From the NCBI GenBank assembly GCA_010093605.1, contig MU004183.1, forward strand, positions 496,001 to 560,000: a DNA stretch of 64,000 bases, given 5' to 3'. Positions within the stretch are counted from its first letter, which is position 1. Each line of letters begins with the position of its first letter. The translations under genes were made by a program, and so were the position numbers. The DNA is from Lophium mytilinum. Taxonomy: Eukaryota; Ascomycota; Dothideomycetes; Mytilinidiales; Mytilinidiaceae. Under the pieces are notes generated by a model. It made no database searches. It had not been told where the DNA came from and saw only the letters and a list, made by a program, of their open reading frames with translations. This document shows, in pieces, positions 1 through 11,296 of the stretch.

Positions 1-783
1 GCATTGTCGCGCTCATTACCGCGTCAACTCTCCCAAAACTCTTGGCGATTTGGCCCACCTATTCGCCGCTCTTGCGCCATGAATAGACACTTCTACTCCA
101 GCCTAGGCTCCAACAGAATGGACGGCTTCAACCCACGCCAAGGTATGGGCTTCATCTGGGGCCTTATTGGTGCCAACGTCGCTGTCTTTGCAGCCGTCCA
201 CGCAAGCCCATCGCTATCTCAAAAGCTGACTCGAGATTTGCCTTTAAGCCTCAAGAGCGTTCGGGAAGGCAGATACTGGACGATCATCACATCCGGCTTC
301 ACACATTTCAGCGGCATGCACCTTATATTTAACATGATAGCCCTGCATGCATTCGGTCGCACCCTCGTTTACGGCGCGAGACTCCCCGTCCCTCGCCTTG
401 CCCTTTTGTCGGTTGGCTCACTTATCTCTGGAAGCGCTTTCTTCCTTGTGCACGAGAAACGACGTGAACGGCGTTTCTACAATGTTCAAGGCATCGGCGC
501 TAGTGGGATGGTCATGGGTCTTGGTGCTGCTGCTGCCTGTCTGGTCCCGATGCAGCAGATGATGGTAGTGATTGTCCCGGCGCCACTATTCGTCGTTGTC
601 GCTGGGTACTTTGCGTATGACTTTTGGTATCTCAACCAACACACTGGAACAGCCCATTCCGGCCACCTTGGAGGCATGGCGTTTGGCCTGCTCTACTACG
701 TCCTAAGCCTTCGAAAATTTGGCGGAGTTATGGGGCAGCGGATGATTAAATCGGCGCCGCCCTTCTGGCGAGGAAGGAGATAA
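1..783 (+). CDS. Rhomboid-family intramembrane serine protease, 5' end missing
   Basis: The frame is open from the left edge, so the gene begins outside the window; about 260 C-terminal residues are visible. Rhomboids cut single-pass membrane proteins inside the bilayer. The visible part has several hydrophobic segments, an HxxxN-type motif (HLIFN, near 315-330), the serine motif GASG (Ser codon 502-504) and a second catalytic histidine in SGHLGG (His codon 664-666), so the Ser-His dyad is intact. The basic, Ser/Arg-rich N-terminal part would fit a mitochondrial Pcp1/PARL-type enzyme, but the targeting sequence cannot be judged without the upstream exon(s). The Met at 79 lies just before the conserved region, but the open frame upstream argues it is not the true start. 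Family assignment is strong; organelle assignment is inference. Confidence 0.88.
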   Translation, partial: ALSRSLPRQLSQNSWRFGPPIRRSCAMNRHFYSSLGSNRMDGFNPRQGMGFIWGLIGANVAVFAAVHASPSLSQKLTRDLPLSLKSVREGRYWTIITSGFTHFSGMHLIFNMIALHAFGRTLVYGARLPVPRLALLSVGSLISGSAFFLVHEKRRERRFYNVQGIGASGMVMGLGAAAACLVPMQQMMVVIVPAPLFVVVAGYFAYDFWYLNQHTGTAHSGHLGGMAFGLLYYVLSLRKFGGVMGQRMIKSAPPFWRGRR

Positions 784-1676
784 ACACTAGACTCTAGATG
801 CCTAGCCGTCTCTCCTCTGGTCAACTGTGGCTCCTTTCCGTTTCTCTATTTCGGTCCAGCCATTTTCCCTTGTTTCGGTTAGAGCGCCTCACAACAGTTG
901 TCTACTACCCGTTATGTGGTATTTCGGTTTTGATATTAGGTCCTTTTTTTGATCATGGCGCTCATCTGGCTGGCTGCTATCATAACCCACTTCAGGTGTT
1001 AATTTGAATAATACTCTCTTGCTTGGGAATTGGTTTCCACTTTGGACATTTAGAGCGGCACTTACTGCACCACAAGTGCACTTTCGGGTTTCTCATCCTC
1101 CTTTTTCGTCTTTGTAAGCTGAGGGTAGAAATAAACTTGCACTTGCTAGCCCAATCATCTGCATATTTCACGTCGAGTACCTCGGATGAGTAGATAAGCC
1201 TTGGTAAAACCACAGGATAGACAGACGTCTACTCCTCTCAAGATTACGAATCTTGTCTTTAGGCCTGGGCCATAAGTTTGGGCACACTGACTTAACCCTG
1301 CTCGCTTTACTGTTACTCTCTTGATGCCAATGGGAGAGTAGCCCAGGTACTTGGTTGGCAATGAGTTGAACAGCAGTCTGATCTGCGCTGCCTGGAATTT
1401 GACACCGCGCCTAGATCTTTAAAACTTTACGGGAGTACCCCAAGCAGTGGTGAACGGGGGTGCATAGACTTCTAGCTTACCACTGTAACTGTCTTCTTGA
1501 AAGAGGTGGAATTCAAGTATAGGTTCTTGGAATAATACCCAAGTGGTTGCACGGCGGTGCGAAAGCGGGGACATCCATGCTGAAGTCTGCCAGGCGTTTA
1601 CCCCACCAATTGCCTGGATTATATCTTCAAGATTGACCTCTTCAATCCACGCCTCATCCCTATATCATATTCAGAT
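784..1676. other. Intergenic, nothing recognised
   Basis: This stretch of about 0.9 kb holds only short frames without family features. It should contain the 3' UTR of the rhomboid gene and the promoter of the gene at 1677. Confidence 0.6.
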
Positions 1677-2687
1677 ATGTCGTCCCTCCTCTCCATCCCT
1701 CGCGAAATCCGCGACAGCATCATCGAACTTGCCCTCTCCTCCAGCCGAGAACCTTATCCAAGCATCACAGCCGCAGAACCCACCCGCTCAACCAAAATAG
1801 TCCCACACCGACCATTCTTCAAATCCTGGAGCTACGGCCGCAAGCACGTGCTCTTCGAATCCCATTCCTACCTCTCCAACAGCCTCCCCCTCCTCCTCGT
1901 AAACCACCAGCTCTCCTCCGAAACCACCTCAACCATCTCCCGCCTCTCCAAAAATGCTTCACTCCCCCACTACTCGCTCGACGTCATGTTCGTCAACGAG
2001 CTCGAACTCTGGCCCACCTGGCTCTCCGTCCCCACCGTAGCTGCGCACCTCGACCGCGTCAACGTCACCATCCGCGCCGTCGGCGTCGACCCGACCGAGC
2101 AGAACCAGTGGAAAGTGAAGGACGGGATGCCCCCACAGCTCATCTGGTGCTTCTACTACCTGCTAGAACATGTTTTGCGCCACGGCCCTCTCCCAGACAC
2201 TTACTCCCCCGCAGACAAGGACGTCAGCATCAAGCTCCTGCATCTCGACGTCGTGGGCCGGGAGAGCGGGTCCTGCGGCAATGACCACTGCGGCTGTTTC
2301 CCCGGCGTCGGCGCGGGGCGAGGGAAAGAATGGTGCCCGGCGTTCCTGGCGCGCTATCTGCGTATGTATATCGGAAGGCTCGCGAGGATGGGGTATCACG
2401 AGGCGCAGTATGGCGGCATCTTGTACGAGAGGGTTGGCGAGATTCGCATTAGTGTTATGGGAGAGGAAATGCTGCCCCGCGTCCATTTTGGAGACAGCCT
2501 AGCGGAGTTGAAGTATGTGGATCCGAGGAATACGTTTGGGCATGTTTGGCCGCGGGCGAAGAGGGTGCCGGCGTTTGAGGAGTGGAAGAGGAGTGCGTGG
2601 AGGAGGAGGGAGGAGAGGGGGTTGCCTGCCGCGAGCGAGCGGGGGCGTGAAGAGGTGGGATCTGGAGAGGGTGAATCTGAATCTTAA
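1677..2687 (+). CDS. F-box-like hypothetical protein (336 aa)
   Basis: Intronless frame of 336 codons. The N-terminus (LLSIPREIRDSIIELAL, residues 4-20) has the hydrophobic pattern of the degenerate F-box or 2EXR-type domain that opens many fungal proteins of unknown function; F-boxes normally recruit targets to SCF ubiquitin ligases. The rest has no motif I recognise: a central hydrophobic/aromatic region, a Cys/His patch around residues 190-215 (GSCGNDHCGCFPG) and a highly charged Arg/Glu-rich tail. The start is the first Met of the frame and directly begins the conserved N-terminal helix. The next gene converges on it, with 275 bp between the stops. Function beyond a possible protein-interaction role is unknown. 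Confidence 0.72.
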   Translation: MSSLLSIPREIRDSIIELALSSSREPYPSITAAEPTRSTKIVPHRPFFKSWSYGRKHVLFESHSYLSNSLPLLLVNHQLSSETTSTISRLSKNASLPHYSLDVMFVNELELWPTWLSVPTVAAHLDRVNVTIRAVGVDPTEQNQWKVKDGMPPQLIWCFYYLLEHVLRHGPLPDTYSPADKDVSIKLLHLDVVGRESGSCGNDHCGCFPGVGAGRGKEWCPAFLARYLRMYIGRLARMGYHEAQYGGILYERVGEIRISVMGEEMLPRVHFGDSLAELKYVDPRNTFGHVWPRAKRVPAFEEWKRSAWRRREERGLPAASERGREEVGSGEGESES

Positions 2688-2962
2688 CGCTGCTCGGCAA
2701 CTAATCGTGGAGAATGGGAGATGCGTGGCTGCTGCAATGCTATGCCTTCTGGAAAGCTCAAATTGTAGACTTCTAATGGCCCGTTCATTAGATGCTCGGA
2801 GATGGTCCACATCTAGAAGAGAAATATTTACACAACCCCAAACATGCTCGAAAGTCCGTTCCTCTAAATCAGCAATAGATACCTGAATTGTCCCTCAATA
2901 AGCGCCCACTTTTGTACATCGCCATACCGAGAAGCACAAGAGTCGAGAAAGCCGATCCCTGC

Positions 2963-4404
2963 TTAGTACGCCGAGATGGCATCGAGGTACTTCTGTCCAC
3001 TCTCAGTTATGACCCCGTCAATCACTGGCTTCCACTCTTCTGCCAGACCCTCCCCAGTCGAGTACGCGTACGCGTAGACACGGTCGTCTTTCTCGAGCAG
3101 AGGAACAATGTCCGTGATGTACTGGTTAATCAGAGTCTGGTCGGTGGATGGGACCCACTGCGTCACGGTTAGCATATCTCCCTATAAATCACTCCAATTC
3201 TCAGAGAGGCTAAGTAAGCAGACTTACAGGGTTATCTTGAACACAGCTAAACTCAGTCACCCAGATGGGCAGGGCGTATTTGTCCCAGTAGTGGTCCTAA
3301 AAGAAGAGTTAGTCAAATCTACTTCCAAAATCGTCACACATAGAGGAGCCAGAAAAGGCTTACGAGATCTTTGTTCACGCCATCCATATCAACCTTGTTG
3401 ATATGAACGGTAGTAAAATCCCACGGCGTGCTTATCTTGGAGTAGAACTCCTCCAACCACGTCTCATCGGCTTGCTTGCACATCCCCGGACTCCCCAACA
3501 GCGTCTTGCCCTTCAACGGCGCGAAGTATTTCTCCCACAGCACAACCGCGGCATCCACATCCGGCATGTCGCTCGAGCCGGTGGAGCTGCAGTCCGGTTC
3601 GTAGAAACCCATGACGTAGGGAAGGTCGGTCCGCTTGACTGTCGTCTCCGTGAAGTAGTCGAAGCGTTCTTTGTCGACTGCGTCTACATGGCCATTGCCC
3701 CAGAGGATGGGGACGGGCACAGGGGCTGTGGATTCGCCGCTGTCTGTTTTGTTGGGGAAAGGGGTGTAGTCCCACCACCAGCCGAGATGGGCTTCCCAGA
3801 GGGAGTAGGCGTCGCCGCCGGACATGCCGGCCTTCTTGCCATGAGGGGTGAGGGAGGCCGAGGTGGAGGCGACGGCAGTTTTGGAGGCGGAAGTCGCAGC
3901 GGCGGCAGAAGCTTCGATGGAAGAGACTTTCGAGGAAGAGGCTTTAGTGGCAGAGGCTTTAGTAAGGTAAGCTGCGGTCGAAGAAGCTGCGGGCGAAGAA
4001 GTAATTTTCGAAGAGGCTTTAGCGGAAGATGCTTTGGCGTAGGATTTCTGAGCAGAGGGGCCTTCGGAGGTGGGAATTGCTGGTATAGAGAACACGGGAG
4101 TGTACTCAGACGAAGACACGGCCGCTACTTCACTGCTAGCAACCACAACGGGCGAAGAGCTCGCCGAGCTGGAAGTGTATGACGCCTGGACTGTCTTGGT
4201 GACGGTCTCCTGAGCTATAATAGTTGACGTTTCTATACAAGATGTATTCGAGGACCCCGCGGCACTAGCACTCGAGACTGTGGAGAAAGCTGCTGAAGAG
4301 TGGCTTTGGCCATAATGGAACTTCCGATGTCTGTCGGTAGGAAAGGCATTCCCTAGGGCGGCGGTCAGAGCCAACGTAGCTGCAACAAGGCTCTTGGAAA
4401 TCAT
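2963..4404 (-). CDS. Secreted GH128 (Asl1-like) glucan hydrolase, 3 exons
   Basis: Spliced model complement(2963..3181, 3228..3296, 3364..4404), 442 residues; both introns are phase 0 with GTAAGC/GTAAGT donors. The Met at 4404 starts a typical signal peptide (MISKSLVAATLALTAALGNA). Residues about 30-220 are a Ser/Ala/Thr-rich, Lys-spaced linker, as in wall-bound glucanases. The C-terminal half is the GH128 barrel: KKAGMSGGDAY start, WWWDYTP, then the two expected catalytic glutamates in GFYEPDC (E269, acid/base position) and WVTEFSC (E362, nucleophile position, exon 2). The family cleaves beta-1,3-glucan and related Asl1 proteins are cell-wall associated. Both catalytic motifs are present, so I expect an active enzyme in the wall or secretome. 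Confidence 0.88.
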
Positions 4405-5411
4405 GATGGCGGTAAACCGGTACCGGATCGAGAAAGAACGACTGAAGAAAGTAGAAACGAGTGTAGTTGGCACTGGGCCTAAAAATGAACAAAATGCGCA
4501 AAGAAGGAACGATAGAGAGTGTGCTTTCAGCAACGGCTGTGCAGAGGTACTTAACCATCATCTTGAGCAAAACGCCATGTTTCGCAAAGTTGTAGCCACT
4601 CCGTCCATGCTCCCCCTACAATTACGACAAACCCTGCCAGACCTCGCGTCAACCTCCTTTCTCACGGTTTGTAGCATGTCTACGGAAGGATTCGTTGCTT
4701 CTGTAGCGGAGCAACCAGCCGTCTTTCGTCAGATTCTCCCCTGGCTACCACGCCACCACGAATCGTTGAAACACTCGGTCGTCTGCAAACAAAAAGGTTA
4801 GCACTGGGCCATAGCTCAGATCCGGGAGCGCCTCGGCGGGTAAAGGGTGGCATAGGCGAAGGAGCGTGTTAAGTGGCACGGAGCTGAGGGTGCGCCGTTA
4901 GTCCCTATTAGAGGTGTTTCAGGCTCGTCTAAGGCGCCCCTCCTGGCCCACGGAACGACCGTTGACTAGTGGCCGCAGGATCCGGCCTGAGGCTCAGATT
5001 GGACAAACTCTAGAGACCTTCGAAATTGGAGTGGCCATCGGTGAAGGTTGCAAACGCTGGGTCCGTGGGCGTGCAGCAGCATCATGCAGCATGAAGATAC
5101 TTAAACACGTGTCGGTAACAATTCCGACGGTACTCGCGAATGCTACCTTGCGATTACAAGAGCAAGCACCCAATCACAAAGTGGACAAGAGAGTCATGTC
5201 CTAGCGCAGAACGGTCAGTCGGTAAATTTACAGAAATGATGTTTGAGAATGTCTTTGATTTCGCTCGTCCCGAAAGATATCGAAGTTTATACATAAGCTT
5301 CCCTAATTCAAACTCATCGATTGTCAAGGACAATCTATGATTGCATCCTACGTCAGTCCTCTCTGACTTTCTGCCCAGGCCTTAGAGCTTCGCATAGTGA
5401 TAGGATTTTCG
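4405..5411. other. Intergenic, promoter side of the GH128 gene
   Basis: About 1 kb between the start of the GH128 gene and the stop of the next minus-strand gene. Short frames on both strands lack family features. Nothing else recognised. Confidence 0.6.
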
Positions 5412-6916
5412 TTACTCGTATCGCGTCCTTGCTCCTGGTGCCGGCCACGGTCTGTCCTCTGGTACTCCACCCCACTCTTGCCTACGTGTTTGCGGCCCTC
5501 CATCCAGCTCCTGCCTATGTACTGCGGCGCCTCCATACAACTCCCTAGGTGCCTCAACCGGTGATACTGCTGCTGGAAAAGGGTATTGCTGTTGCCCAGA
5601 AACCGAATGTCCCGCCGAAACTGAGCCAGTCATTGGAGTTGAAAAGTAGTTCCTTTGAGATACCTGCATGGATTTCCGTGAATACTCATTAGGTGGAGGT
5701 GAGGCTGATCCAGGAGTCCAGTCCGCCGAGTATTTCTTGCTGCCAGCTGGACCAGGGCCATTCTCGCTGAACTGTTCTCCGAACCTCCCCTCCACCAGCC
5801 CAGGGGCATTTTGTTGCCACATGGGGGCGGTAGTACTGTTGACTTGGGACGGTGCCGTGTGATGTACCATGGCTGGATCAGTGCCTGGCCTGGAGTTTGT
5901 GAGGGGCTGAGGTGCTGCACGATCTCGTTTCCGGTCACGGCGTTTCCAAAGGATGAAGAACATGAGGACCCCAACTGCAAGAGCACCAACACCGGCACCC
6001 GCTCCAATGCCAATCTTGGACGGTAGAGCTAGGCCTCCCTTCTTCGGTATCTTGACTTGGTATTGCATCGCGTAGACGATATTGACAATGGCGGAAGTAG
6101 GTTTCGAAGTTCCACCGGACCCGGTCGCCTTGAGAACATATGTGTCTGGCATTGGCGGTGGAGTCATTAAGGCGGCTCTCGATATTTCAGAATAGCAAGG
6201 TGTCTGGCCGTCAAACGCTGCGTTCCAGGGACTGTATTGACTACAACTTCTATTAACTGACTGGAATCCGGGAGTCAACAGCTGTAACTTACGATGGACA
6301 GCATCCATTGCCGACGGAAGTGTAATCGTCCGGGCATGTATCCAACTCAGCACCACCAGATCTCGGAATCGGGAACCCAACGGAGGCTCCTCCAGCCTGT
6401 CGGGCTTGCATTGTTTGCTGAACAGTGGGGGCCGCGGTCATGGCCGCAGCGCTGAATGCACAGCAGTCCGTCTTATCACCCACGCACCCAAGCACTGGAG
6501 CCCAATAAGCCGTAGGACCTCCATCGATCAAGGTGTAGTCTGGTGTCGCGCAATAGCCTTTCAGTACATTCCCCGAGCCAGTGTATGGCGGGATCGGCGA
6601 GTGACTCGAACTCGTATACGCAGTAGCTGTAGTGACAGCAACGAGGCTCAGGCTTGGTACTGAAGCAGTAGAAGTTGATTCGGCGGATGATGATGAGGTT
6701 GAGCCTGTCAAAGAAACTGTATCTAATTTTGGTCAGGCTTGACGCCAGAATATCCTTTGGTCAAGTGTAGAACCTACTTTGTGAACTGTCGGCTGGAGTA
6801 GCGGTTAAACTCCGATCACTGCTTGACTGCTCAATGGTGGTGGTGGTGGTGGTCCCATTTAAAGCATTCTGGCGAGGGAAACGATGTACTGGCGCTCCTC
6901 GCTCGGCCATCTTCAT
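5412..6916 (-). CDS. Cysteine-rich single-pass membrane protein, 3 exons
   Basis: Model complement(5412..6231, 6293..6722, 6778..6916), about 462 residues. The second intron may instead end at 6250 (exon 3 from 6249), which also keeps the frame and adds 6 residues but makes a 43-nt intron. Exon 1 carries a GGT-run encoding six Thr. The outer part is Ser/Thr-rich with cysteine motifs (GYCATP, KTDCC, DTCPDDY, NGCCPS). It is followed by one transmembrane helix (about residues 270-292, GIGAGAGVGALAVGVLMFF) and a basic stop-transfer KRRDRKRD. A long Pro/Gln/Ser-rich cytoplasmic tail contains an ELDG motif. This layout is typical of fungal surface proteins of unknown function. No signal peptide is seen at the modelled start, so a 5' exon may be missing. 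Confidence 0.66.
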
Positions 6917-8731
6917 GACTGCAATAACAGCAAGCTCGACGTATTAGAGATATAATAGCCTACAGGCACTAGTAGCCTCAAGGTATGTGATGAAGCAACA
7001 ATATGGGAAGTCAAGGACGACTCGCCCTTATGAAGCTAAATTCCAAGGGCTGAAATCCGACTCCGCCGCCCCGAAGGCTTCCATTTGGAGCTGAGAGGAG
7101 GTAAACCAATTGGGGGCGCAAAGCTGGGGACACATACAGGCTGAACACGAGATTTCGTTAGTTCGTAGGCTGCCCAGAATAGTGGCGCTGTGGCTGGGTT
7201 GAAACAGACCAACGTTTAGGTACGGCTGTATGGTCGTATACGGAAGTATTCTAAGTTTCCTAGAACAACGTTCTCAGTCACTGCTGTCACAAAATTACCG
7301 TCGCTAGTGACAGGACATGAACCCGCCAAGGAAGCTGTCGAGGAGTGTGAGTTGTCAAAGACTGTTGGCAGAAATTACCAAGAGCATCCAAGAACTCCCA
7401 AGACTATTTTCGCTAAAGGCATTGGGCCAGGCTGGACGCCTTTATGGCTGCAGAGGACGCCAAGTACGCCTGCTAGCTCTTTGGAGATCTAGGCGCCCCT
7501 TGCAGAAAGCTCAAACTTGTGATTATGTTGGACATAGTGAGTTCTGTATTTCTTCGGGAATCTAGGAAAAGATAGCAGTAGCTCTTTGAGCTCTTTGCAG
7601 CCGCCCTTTCATGATGTCTAAACTCACAGGACTGTACTGCAAACCTTGCATTTCGAAGCTGTGTAAGACATGGGCCCGTGATTTCGACCCACCTAATGCC
7701 TCCTCGAGCCTCCTCAAGTGGCTGCAGAGGGTCGAGGTGGTTGAGAAAAAGGAAAAAAGGAAAGTCCTGGTAGGAGTCAAACCAGGTCCTCCAAGGAGCA
7801 AAATGATAGGCCTCACGCCCTCTCCGAAGATCAGATTATGTGAAGCGGGCAACGAGAAACTTGAACACTCCCCCAAATGGGTAGAATTCTTAAGCCGCAC
7901 GCTTGCCCATGATTGCTGGGTAGAGGCCATATTAGCAATTATTGAAAATTACGCTGTATAAGTAACCCTAACCCAAATTCTCTCACGTCATAGTCACAAA
8001 CGCTGTCCCGGTCCGTAATATCTCCACGCTCTTGCCCTTTCCTTCTCAGACGGCGCAGTATAAGCGTAAGAAAGTTGATGCGACATGTCTGCCAGATTTG
8101 TGATGATGAGAGGAAATGCCGTAAGAGGCCTAAACAAGGAAGCGAGCATATACCGAATGCTTTACGTTTTGTCTAAGATATCGAAACTACTACGCACCAA
8201 CCGTGTTATCGACCCCGATCACACCCTTAATCGCGTCTCATACTGCTCTTCTAGTTCGATCGGCGGCATTTAGGTAGCATAGTCTCGTGAATCGCGACTC
8301 TTGAATTATACATTAAATCTCTTCAAGACGCACGTAATAGGAGAGTTCCTAGTCATGCGCGTTTTCCCACCTGCCAGACACCATCTAAAGTCTACCAAGT
8401 AGTCAAATGAAATCGGACAGTGATGTACCATATTGCAGCGCGAAAATCAAACCTTGATAAAGCACTTCTTTAGCAGCTTTGTGACTTTGTCTGAAGTCCT
8501 TACAGGGGTGGACCGGAACCGAAACTGACAGAGGTATTTGTCGTGTAAAAAGAGGTCATGACGTAGACACAACTTTCTAGCATCATAACGCCATCGGGAG
8601 GTGTCCGAAGATAGCCTCGGACTGTGCATTGAATGCCCCTCTCTCTGCGTCGTCTATTCAGCCCTTGGGAAGGATAGCCATTAGGTAGAGGAAACCAGTT
8701 GTTCCTTGACGCTAATAATAGACACAGGTCA
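6917..8731. other. Intergenic 1.8 kb, no recognisable gene
   Basis: Frames up to 122 codons occur on both strands (for example 7611-7961 plus, 7562-7930 minus), but none shows a known motif, signal peptide or plausible splice structure. A short CCCTAACCC-like stretch near 7964-7974 is too small to be telomeric. Possibly gene remnants, but I cannot assign any. Confidence 0.5.
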
Positions 8732-10404
8732 TCAAGAACCATCTTTGTTCCTCTGTGTACCGCTCGTCACCACAAGCCGAAAAGGCGACTCGAAATCGCT
8801 CGCAGGCATCTCATGCACTTTCACAACTGCATCGTCCGATAATAATGCAGGGCCTTTCTGGCCGCCGAGCTCATGCCGTAGAGTCGGACCATCCAGCTCA
8901 TGCTTCTGCTCCGACATCAACTCCGCTCCATAATGCCACCTGTCCTGCTGCCACTGAGGTATCCCACCATCAAGCCTGAGCTCAGCAAGTGGCGCCTCTC
9001 TGTTTCGTCTCCCGCGCCGGCGGAAGAAGTAGACGAGGACTGCGGCCAAAAGAAGCAGTATCGCTGCCGCACCTACGCTAATACCGGCGATGGCGGCTAC
9101 CGGTAGGCCTTTGCTGTTCTGGGGCGTGGAGGTGCCGTTCGTGGTATTATGGGCGAATCCTTCTGGAGGTAAAATGGCCACAATTGTTTGCGATGGCATG
9201 TGTGACTCAAAATGAGCTTGATGAATGGAGAAGTTGGCGTGTTCGTAGTCGGCGATCACGTATGCTTCTTGAAGAAAAGCGCGTCCGAGGGTATATTGGG
9301 TATCATTTGAAGCGCGACGAAGAGGAAAATAATTAGTAGTATTGGTGTAAATCGGAGATTTTGCCTGCAGATCAAAGGCACCATATGGAAGCGATATGCT
9401 GACGGTCTCTGCGGGGTCTCCCGTATTTCCGAGGACAAACGAAATCTGAGGGTTGAGCGTCTGAAGCTTTGTATGGATAGTGTCGTTCACTAGGTAAAGG
9501 TCCGTTTTGTTGTCGTATTGGAGGCCAAATGCATTTTCGAAGGCATCGCATACTGTTCGGGAGAGCCATACTTGAGGCACAGTGGAGTCTACGAGAGATA
9601 GGATCTCGGTACTCATGAGAGACACTGTCCCCTGTAGAGTGTTTGTAGCCGTGATCCCTTGAATGCCGATACTGAGGACTCGAGAATCGTCGGCGCCGAA
9701 CGGGAACGACATTTGATTTGGATTAAATCTGGACGAGTCGTATCCGCCAAAGGTAAGGCTCCCAGGAAGCTGTGGTATTCCTATGATAGTTTAGCTCGTG
9801 GTCTGAAAATTCGAGGAAGAGCTTGTAGCTTACGGTATGAGGCGCCAGCTGTGTATCCATACGACAGAGACGGGATCTTATTCTGATCCTTCAGACTGCG
9901 CATATAAGATGGCTGCGGATAATCAAAATTCGAGAAGTTGGAAGGTTTCGGGCCCAGTCCAAAGATGCCGAGATAAAAGTCCTTCGTTGCAATACCAGCG
10001 ACAACCTGACCAGACAGAGTGGGGCCACCGGAGTTCTGAATCATGAGACCAACAGTATCAAAGCCATACATGCCACCGCCGGCATAGCCGAGTTGATGCT
10101 CAAGGCCCAGGTCGTATAGCCCTATAGATTTCCATGTCGAGGATTGGTTTGATAGGAAGCCGGAGCTTGTCTTCCCATCGTACGGGTAGACGCCGCGTAA
10201 ATTGCCGCAATCGCTGGGATCTGACGCTATGCAGCCTTCAGGCACTGGAACCCAGATTTCTTGGCCAGCGGTCGAGGGGAGGACGCGGAAGTTTTGTTCT
10301 GGAGTTCCTACGCGAATTGTAAAGGTAGACCAGCTCCCGTCGTTCCCATCCCAGGATTGAGACGCAGAGAATACGAGCGGAGCGGGGATAGTGTCGTTTC
10401 CCAT
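8732..10404 (-). CDS. Membrane-anchored aspartic-protease (A1) homologue, probably inactive, 2 exons
   Basis: Model complement(8732..9780, 9834..10404), 539 residues, one phase-1 intron. The fold follows pepsin (A1): FTIRVGTPEQNF near residue 30-39, a flap-like region, and FGGYD near residue 201 opening the second lobe. The first catalytic motif, normally DTGS, reads STAG (residues 44-47, in VLPSTAGQEIW); the second, normally DTGT/S, reads DSTV (about residue 254). Loss of the first aspartate predicts no peptidase activity. A transmembrane helix at about residues 420-445 (AAAILLLLAAVLVYFF) precedes a basic stretch and a roughly 80-residue cytoplasmic tail with ELDG/ELGG and HEMPA motifs. Several NxT/S sites suit an extracellular domain. 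No signal peptide is visible at this Met. A surface sensor or binding role is inference. Confidence 0.8.
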
Positions 10405-10434
10405 AGTTTCGAAATTAAGGCAATGTTTGTTTAA

Positions 10435-10473
10435 CTAAAAAGTGGAGAGTAAAGACAGAAGCATGTCGCGCAT
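10435..10473 (-). promoter_or_regulatory. Possible upstream ORF in the leader of the aspartic-protease homologue
   Basis: A 12-codon frame (MRDMLLSLLSTF, then TAG) begins in a good context (ACCATG) and ends 30 nt before the modelled start at 10404. It could damp translation of the main frame. Its hydrophobic sequence also resembles the start of a signal peptide, so it may mark a missed 5' exon; I see no good donor that would splice it to the main frame. Confidence 0.3.
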
Positions 10474-11296
10474 GGTGAGAGATGAGAGACGAGGAAGATG
10501 GAGAGAAGTTGAAGAGGATTAGGTAGGCTACCAAAGCTGCGCCCAAGCTCTGTGTACCTAGACAGTGCATAACGGTTCCTTCCCGCTAGGGTGAGATGTG
10601 TGGCCAGACCTGTTTCAATGAAACACATGGCCCCGGCCCTCATGTGGGCGCATTTGGATGTGTCCAGCAATGGACGAGGAGGAGAAGCTTTGCAACACTG
10701 CCCCTTGCACATGGAATGCAAGCCGTAGGCCAGGAACCCTTACACTAGTCGCCATAGCAGCGAATGGGGGGCCAATTGATCGTGTGTGTTCCTGTCAACC
10801 GCGGTTCCTTGCCGCAGCCTGCATGTACTGCGCACGCCAGCTGAAAGATTCTCGACACAATGGATGAGCTGCAGGAAAGGTATCTAAATAAAGATTCAAA
10901 CAACAAATACTGTAGAAGAAGATTGTGACTGGTACGCATTACCGAGAGGGTTATCAGACCGAGAATGGAGAATGGAAGGAGGTAGAGGGCTTGCCTTGGG
11001 TGAAATCGCGGCCTCCTTCGGGGAGGGAGACGAATGGGGTATAGTATAGTCTGCAGGGGTGAGTTCTGCAGGGCTCTACGCGCCGTACCTTTCTCCCGTC
11101 TGGTACTATAAAAAGCCCTGTAAGCTTTTTGTACGACATGACGCTTGTCATTCATCGCCTGTAAATGAAATGTGTGCAGGTATGACCCGGCCTCGGGACG
11201 GGTTAGCTATCTTGGTAGGCAGTGAGCAGTATGAAATGGAAGCGTAAAGTCCACCTCCTCGGTCTTGGATGCTGTCAACTCTTGTTGATACTTACA
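10474..11296. other. Divergent intergenic region between two surface-protein genes
   Basis: About 0.8 kb between divergently transcribed genes. A TATAAAAA box lies at 11107-11114, about 190 bp upstream of the plus-strand start at 11297. No other feature is recognised. Confidence 0.5.

Noticed and set aside
3403-4182. 259-codon plus-strand frame over the GH128 gene
   Set aside because: Shadow of the Ser/Ala-rich linker on the other strand; Gly/Arg-rich product without family features.
7611-7961. 116-codon plus-strand frame with a few Cys near its start
   Set aside because: No family pattern and an equally long antisense frame; cannot be told from chance.
7964-7974. CCCTAACCC telomere-like motif
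   Set aside because: Less than two units; interstitial chance occurrence, no subtelomeric context.
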